A stretch of DNA of 5,214 nucleotides from Alphaproteobacteria bacterium (GTDB lineage Bacteria; Pseudomonadota; Alphaproteobacteria; Micropepsales; Micropepsaceae). Location of the stretch: assembly GCA_019508105.1 (NCBI GenBank), contig JAEKMB010000221.1, positions 1 to 5,214 on the forward strand. The letters run 5' to 3'. Below, in pieces: positions 4,745-5,214 of this stretch (position 1 is the first letter of the stretch; each line of letters starts with the position of its first letter). The notes under the pieces were generated by a model. The model saw only the letters and a program-made list of their open reading frames with translations, searched no databases and was not told the DNA's origin. The position numbers and the translations under genes were made by a program.

Positions 4745-5214
4745 ATGAACTTCAGGAACTATGCATCGGTCTTCGGAACTCTTTTGTTCCTGCTATCGCC
4801 GGCTAAGGCGGCGATCACCAGCGTATCTCCGACCGGCGGAAGCACGGGCCTCCTGATCCTCAACAACCCATGCACCAATGAGGTCGATTCCGGCAGCATT
4901 GTGACGGGATGCCTCAACAAAGACCACAACAGCGAGGTGAATTTTACTTCCAACGAGCCCCTGGTGTTTCTCGGTGGCGGTCAAGCCCGCGTGGATGCGC
5001 AGGACGGCCTTACGCAAACGGAGACGATAGATCCGGTTTCTTTTGACCTGAGTCGAATGATCCTCAACATCGATGCTTCAAAGGACGGCTGGGTTCAGTT
5101 CTGCGATAACAACGGTTGCTTCGGCAACCTGCTGGCACTGGACGGCAATGGGCAGAACTTTTTCGACATCCATTTTGCCCCGAGCGCCGATTTTCTGACC
5201 CTGAATACTTTTTC
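4745..5214 (+). CDS. Secreted protein, possibly a PEP-CTERM-type surface protein (C-terminus beyond window)
   Basis: The frame is open from 4745 to the window end (156 codons, no stop). The product begins with a signal peptide, MNFRNYASVFGTLLFLLSPAKA, cleaved near residue 22 (AKA|A). The mature part is polar, Gly/Asn/Asp-rich and beta-strand-like, with NNPCTNEVDSGSIVTGCLN near 40-58, LGGGQARVDAQDG at 76-88 and LALDGNGQNFFDI at 130-142. Four Cys (43, 56, 120, 125) could form two disulfides. The pattern recalls extracellular proteins anchored through a PEP-CTERM tail, but the tail would lie outside the window, so this is a suggestion. GGAGA (4735-4739) precedes the ATG by five bases; an in-frame ATG at 4733 is a weaker alternative. 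The sigma-54 promoter just upstream implies activator-dependent expression. PEP-CTERM systems are often linked to the PrsK/PrsR pair, whose PrsR is a sigma-54 activator, which supports the idea indirectly. Confidence 0.72.
   Translation, partial: MNFRNYASVFGTLLFLLSPAKAAITSVSPTGGSTGLLILNNPCTNEVDSGSIVTGCLNKDHNSEVNFTSNEPLVFLGGGQARVDAQDGLTQTETIDPVSFDLSRMILNIDASKDGWVQFCDNNGCFGNLLALDGNGQNFFDIHFAPSADFLTLNTF

Overview
The window looks like chromosomal DNA from a high-GC proteobacterium, most likely an alphaproteobacterium. That lineage call is inference. It rests on the strong G/C bias at third codon positions, clear Shine-Dalgarno sites, a twin-arginine-exported enolase-superfamily enzyme beside a secreted B3-like metallo-beta-lactamase-fold hydrolase, and a sigma-54-type promoter in front of a secreted surface-type protein. 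I see no tRNA, rRNA, CRISPR array, insertion sequence or phage gene.

Left part (1-1381, minus strand). Reading along the minus strand, the first gene encodes an exported ClpP/crotonase-fold, serine-protease-like protein (1381-438). Its signal peptide and body lie in different frames, and a single missing base in a five-base run at 1268-1272 would explain this. Next comes a 62-residue hydrophilic, His/Asn/Lys-rich small protein with a strong ribosome binding site (305-117). Four bases further on is the start of a HAD-superfamily phosphatase resembling the 3'-phosphatase part of polynucleotide kinase (112 to beyond base 1).

Middle part (1627-4257, plus strand). A small exported protein with two EF-hands (1627-1875) is followed by a metallo-beta-lactamase-fold hydrolase with a signal peptide (1959-2960) and a Tat-exported enolase-superfamily dehydratase-like enzyme (2998-4257). 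The last two are 37 bases apart and probably co-transcribed, which suggests two periplasmic enzymes acting in one unidentified catabolic or detoxifying route. A perfect 8-bp dyad sits between the likely -10 region and the ribosome binding site of the hydrolase gene and looks like a repressor operator.

Right part (4258-5214). A 487-base gene-free stretch holds two tandem, diverged copies of a ~104-bp repeat. After them come a dyad, an exact match to the IHF consensus and a -24/-12 sigma-54 promoter (TTGGCAC-N5-TTGC), in that order. This promoter drives a secreted protein that runs off the window (4745 to beyond 5214), for which I suggest a PEP-CTERM-type surface protein. The complete enhancer-dependent promoter layout is the most notable feature of the window.
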